Part shown: positions 60,951-64,000 of the stretch, piece after piece
How positions within the stretch are numbered: position 1 is the first letter of the stretch
Layout of the letters: every line of letters begins with the position of its first letter
NCBI GenBank assembly: GCA_030019395.1
Contig: JASEES010000005.1
Coordinates: forward strand, 1 to 64,000
Direction: 5' to 3'
Source: Methanolinea sp.
Lineage (GTDB): Archaea; Halobacteriota; Methanomicrobia; Methanomicrobiales; Methanospirillaceae
DNA length: 64,000 bases
Notes under the pieces: model-generated
Told to the model about the DNA's origin: nothing
Databases searched by the model: none
The model's input: the letters and a program-made list of their open reading frames with translations, nothing else
Program-made: the position numbers and the translations under genes

Positions 60951-62283
60951 ACGTATCCTCCGATTCCCGTGGTATGTACGCTCCGGCGGCAATCCGGTGC
61001 CCTCCCCCCGCGCCTCCGACCTCGGCTGATGCGATCGTCAGTGCCTGCTGGAGGTCTATCCCGCGCGACACGACCCTCTCGGTGGTACGCATGGATACCT
61101 TCGTAAGGGACGTGTCCTCGGGCTGCACGACCATGACGAGGATGGGCTTGTCCATGTTCAGGCGGGAGAGCGCCATCCCCGCCCCGATCCCCACGATGGT
61201 GTCGGGGTACCGGTCACCGACGTGGATGTACTGGATATGGGAAAGTTCCCGGACGCCGGTATCGAGGATGTACTCGAGGAGCTCCCTGATAACGGCGCGG
61301 TGGTTGGAGAGCATGTGCTCGGCCTCCCGGAACGCCTCCCCCCGGTCCCCCCTGCAGATCGCGCCACCGACACGCGGCCTCGTCCACCTCCCGCACGCAT
61401 TGAGAAGTGTTGCAAACTCCTGGGCGTTCCGGAGCGGGGTCCGTTCCGCCTCCCCCGGGAAGAGGTAGCTCTCGCAGAACAGCCTGTCGGTCGACTCACC
61501 GCAGGCAATCAGCTGCTGGGCGAGGGAGCTTGTGACCAGCCTCTTTTCATCGGGGGAAAATTCCTCCCACACCCGCCACCGTTTCTCCGGGGTCTGGAGT
61601 TCAATTCCGAGGCGCTGGAGGAAGCGGAGGGCCCCGCTCGCGTTGTTGGAGATTCCCGGGATGTAGGGGTCGTCGTTGTAGGCGAGGCAGACGTGGAGCG
61701 GGCGGGTCGAGATGCCGTAGCAGTTTAAGTCCCGCGGGACGATCTCGATCCACCCTGCCTCTGCCCCTTCGATCGCGATCTCGCGGGCAGGCCCGGTAAG
61801 CCCGCAGTCTTCCCTCGCCATCATGTCCCCGACGTTGCCGACGACGGCAAGGCGCGAGAGGTCGGCGTTCCCGCTGTCCATCTCGCGGGCCACCATGTAC
61901 GCAACACCCGCCGCACTCATCTTGCCATGCCCGGAAAGCAGGCTGTTTGCCTGCAGGTAATCCCTCCCGCAGGGCTGGCTGACGTGGTGGTCGATGATCA
62001 CCACCTCCTCCCGGGATAGCCCGCGTTCCAAAAGGAGGTTCTGCTGGCCGGCACCCAGGTCGCAGAAGACCTTGAGGCTGTCGTCTTCGGGCACCTGCTT
62101 CATCGTCAGGGGTTCGAGCTGCCGCACGAAAACGGACTTGTGGGGGACCTCTGCACGCGATAATGCCTGGGCGAGGATGGATTCGCCCGCGATCCCGTCT
62201 GCATCGATGTGCGAGATGACAGTCACTTCGTGGTGCGAGAGGATCACCCTGGCGACCTCGCGTGCGTCATCCCGAAGGCTCAT
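60886..62283 (-). CDS. RecJ-like DHH-DHHA1 phosphoesterase
   Basis: 465 residues from ATG 62283. DHH-family motifs: SHIDADGIAG (residues about 23-32), a DLGAGQ motif, and DHHVSQ (about 93-98), with a C-terminal DHHA1 domain ending GGAGGGHRIAAGA. Archaeal RecJ-like proteins of this form are single-strand-specific nucleases or phosphodiesterases linked to the replisome or RNA turnover. ATG 62283 lacks a ribosome site and may be leaderless. The frame extends further upstream but is not protein-like. Its 3' end overlaps the PUA gene. Confidence 0.88.
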   Translation of the reverse strand: MSLRDDAREVARVILSHHEVTVISHIDADGIAGESILAQALSRAEVPHKSVFVRQLEPLTMKQVPEDDSLKVFCDLGAGQQNLLLERGLSREEVVIIDHHVSQPCGRDYLQANSLLSGHGKMSAAGVAYMVAREMDSGNADLSRLAVVGNVGDMMAREDCGLTGPAREIAIEGAEAGWIEIVPRDLNCYGISTRPLHVCLAYNDDPYIPGISNNASGALRFLQRLGIELQTPEKRWRVWEEFSPDEKRLVTSSLAQQLIACGESTDRLFCESYLFPGEAERTPLRNAQEFATLLNACGRWTRPRVGGAICRGDRGEAFREAEHMLSNHRAVIRELLEYILDTGVRELSHIQYIHVGDRYPDTIVGIGAGMALSRLNMDKPILVMVVQPEDTSLTKVSMRTTERVVSRGIDLQQALTIASAEVGGAGGGHRIAAGAYIPRESEDTFVERVNQLIGEQFARPRQGHC

Positions 62284-62493
62284 TGGAATAGTACTGCACG
62301 ATGGAGGAGAAAAGGGTGACCATCCCCCATGGGAGAATGTGCCCTTTGAGTCCGTCCTTTTCCCGGGCAGGAACACCCCCGGGGGCAGGCCCGCGCCCGC
62401 CTCCAGACTGCGGGGTATGGGGCAGAGACCTTCATTATCCCCGGAAGAGTTACCACTTACACGGGAATGCAGGGAAACGACAGGAGGGGCTGC

Positions 62494-63894
62494 ATGGTCC
62501 GGCCGGAATGCCGCGAGTTCATGGAGACGGGGATCGTGTCCCCGGAGAGGATGCGGGCAATCGATGCAAACGCCCGTGCACTCGGCGTCTCATCTCTCCA
62601 GCTGATGGAGGCTGCGGGGTATGCACTGGCCGGTTTTGTCAGGTCGCTGGGACGCGGCCCGTTCCTCTTTCTCTGCGGGAAGGGCAACAACGGGGGTGAC
62701 GGGCTTGTTGCCGCACGCCACCTCCAGGACGAAGACGTCACAGTCCTCTTCCTCGACGGGGAGGGCCGGAGCGCGGAGTGTGCATACCAGCTCCGGTCCC
62801 TTGCGCACTGCCCGGTCCGGTGCATCCCGGTCCGCTGCCCCGGGGACGCCACGGCAGAAAAGAGGATCTTTGAAGAGGCGGGGTGCATCGTGGACGCACT
62901 CCTCGGCACGGGGAGCCGGGGTGAGCCTAGGGAACCCGTCCGGACACTCGCCGGGCTCGCATCGCTCTCCCCTGCCGTGAAGGTATCTGCAGACGTCCCG
63001 ACGCCGGGATTTGTCCCGGACCGTATCCTTGCCTTCCACAGGCCGAAAGTGGAAGGATCCGTCGTGGCGTCCATTGGAATCCCCCTTGCGGCAGAGATTA
63101 CCGTCGGGCCGGGAGATCTCACACTCGTCAGGAAGAAAGATCCCTCTGCACACAAAGGGGCAGGGGGAGAGGTACTCGTCGTCGGTGGAGGGCCGTACCA
63201 GGGTGCACCGTACCTCGCGGGGCTTGGTGCCCTCCGGGCCGGTGCAGACATCGTGAGGATCGCCTCCCCCGTCTTCGAACCCGTTCCGGACCTCATCTAC
63301 GAGCGGCTCGAGGGAAAGGTGATTGCAGGGGAGCACCTCGAAAGGCTCCGGGAACTGGCGCGGACCGCCGATGTTGTTGTCATGGGAAACGGCCTTGGAG
63401 ACCGGAGCCACCATGTCATGGTCGATCTTGCGAAGGAGTGCCCAAAGGCTGTCGTGGACGCAGACGCCCTGCGGCGTCCACTTCCCCGCGCGGCCGACAC
63501 CATCTACACGCCCCATGCCGGCGAGTTCCGGAGGGCATTCTCCCGCGAACCCCCCGACGACATCATCGGGAGGGCAAGAGCCGTGAAGGAGGCAGCAGGG
63601 GAGGGCACTGTCCTTCTCAAGGGGCGGGTGGATATTATCTCCGACGGTGCAAGGGTCAGGTTCAACCGCACCGGATCCCCGATCATGACAGTCGGTGGGA
63701 CAGGTGACATCCTTGCGGGTGTTGCGGGCGCGCTCTTCTGCCAGCTGCCCGCGTTCGAGGCCGCCTGCATCGCGGCGTACGTGAACGGCAGGGCGGGAAT
63801 GGCTGTCGAAGAAGCAATCGGCGGCGGCATGCTCCCGACCGACCTCCTCGACCGCATCCCGCTCGAACTCTACAGGAAAGAGGAGACCGAATGA
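62494..63894 (+). CDS. nnr: Bifunctional NAD(P)HX epimerase/dehydratase (Nnr)
   Basis: 466 residues from ATG 62494, supported by GGAGG six bases upstream. The N-terminal YjeF epimerase domain (about 15-205) has GKGNNGGDGLVAARHL, and the C-terminal dehydratase domain (about 215-460) has GGTGDILAG. The enzyme repairs hydrated NADH and NADPH, using ADP or ATP in the dehydratase step. Two other in-frame ATGs (62467 and 62524) lack ribosome sites. The next gene, moaC, starts on its stop codon (ATGA). Confidence 0.9.
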   Translation: MVRPECREFMETGIVSPERMRAIDANARALGVSSLQLMEAAGYALAGFVRSLGRGPFLFLCGKGNNGGDGLVAARHLQDEDVTVLFLDGEGRSAECAYQLRSLAHCPVRCIPVRCPGDATAEKRIFEEAGCIVDALLGTGSRGEPREPVRTLAGLASLSPAVKVSADVPTPGFVPDRILAFHRPKVEGSVVASIGIPLAAEITVGPGDLTLVRKKDPSAHKGAGGEVLVVGGGPYQGAPYLAGLGALRAGADIVRIASPVFEPVPDLIYERLEGKVIAGEHLERLRELARTADVVVMGNGLGDRSHHVMVDLAKECPKAVVDADALRRPLPRAADTIYTPHAGEFRRAFSREPPDDIIGRARAVKEAAGEGTVLLKGRVDIISDGARVRFNRTGSPIMTVGGTGDILAGVAGALFCQLPAFEAACIAAYVNGRAGMAVEEAIGGGMLPTDLLDRIPLELYRKEETE

Positions 63895-64000
63895 GAGAAT
63901 TTTCGCATATCGAGGACGACCGTGCCCGGATGGTGGACATCAGCGGCAAGGGCGAGGTGTACCGCGAGGCCGTTGCCTCCGGGAGGATCGTCCTCCGGGA
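63891..64000 (+). CDS. moaC: Cyclic pyranopterin monophosphate synthase MoaC, 3' truncated by window end
   Basis: 36 codons visible. FSHIEDDRARMVDISGKGEVYREA is split here as FSHIEDDRARMVD then ISGKGEVYREA, the conserved N-terminus of MoaC, which converts the 3',8-cyclised GTP intermediate to precursor Z in molybdopterin synthesis. ATG 63891 overlaps the nnr stop by 4 bases. The rest lies beyond the window. Confidence 0.85.
   Translation, partial: MREFSHIEDDRARMVDISGKGEVYREAVASGRIVLR

Overview
The window is archaeal and most likely from a Methanomicrobiales methanogen (Methanoregulaceae-like; genus not resolved). Archaeal markers include nascent polypeptide-associated complex protein, a RIO2 kinase, an NcsA/Ctu1 tRNA thiolase, cupin-type glucose-6-phosphate isomerase, archaeal TrmI, a RecJ-like DHH phosphoesterase, a COG2433/DUF460 protein, TrmB and DUF128 (NrpR-type) regulators, and TATA boxes about 25 bases before likely start sites. 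GC is high, so both strands carry many long spurious reading frames. The first 12 bases match the Illumina adapter end, so the left edge is a contig end in a draft or metagenome assembly. I saw no rRNA, tRNA, CRISPR array, transposase or integrase.

Layout. 1-4.0 kb: a cut-off unknown gene and two CPA2-family cation/proton antiporters. 4.0-9.6 kb: a redox-flavoured group (two cupins, a NapH-like membrane ferredoxin, a siroheme reductase-like protein, a flavodoxin), then small zinc-binding proteins, an HNH-like protein and a PadR regulator. 9.6-14.2 kb: a macrodomain protein divergent from an MgtA-type Mg2+ P-type ATPase, then an orphan D12-class adenine methylase. 14.3-21.3 kb: eight same-strand genes combining a bacterial-style partner-switching module (STAS, SpoIIE-type PP2C phosphatase, RsbW-like kinase), an ABC-2 exporter, and a translationally coupled receiver-CheC-histidine kinase trio. 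21.6-23.8 kb: a metallo-beta-lactamase-fold protein with a long kinase-like C-terminus, and a small membrane protein.

24.0-40.7 kb is a sensory island of histidine kinases, receiver-PAS proteins and a PAS protein, interrupted only by a LysE-type exporter; no receiver there carries a DNA-binding domain. 40.9-46.8 kb: a dihydrolipoamide-dehydrogenase-like flavoprotein, an unknown protein, a DUF128-only protein facing a TrmB regulator, a clear palindrome beside trmB, a membrane-anchored surface protein and glucose-6-phosphate isomerase. 46.8-53.9 kb: NAD synthetase, a two-RCK potassium channel, NcsA, RIO2, DUF460 and ThiL. 53.9-59.1 kb is a cell-surface region: a TPR lipoprotein, three related secreted proteins (one half-length) and a secreted protein made of 17-residue repeats. 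59.4-64.0 kb holds housekeeping genes: trmI, nac, a PUA protein, a RecJ-like protein, NAD(P)HX repair, and the start of moaC.

The strongest leads are the partner-switching module in an organism with no sigma factors, the unnamed secreted-protein cluster at 56.0-59.1 kb, the MBL-kinase-like fusion, and the operator-like palindrome next to trmB.
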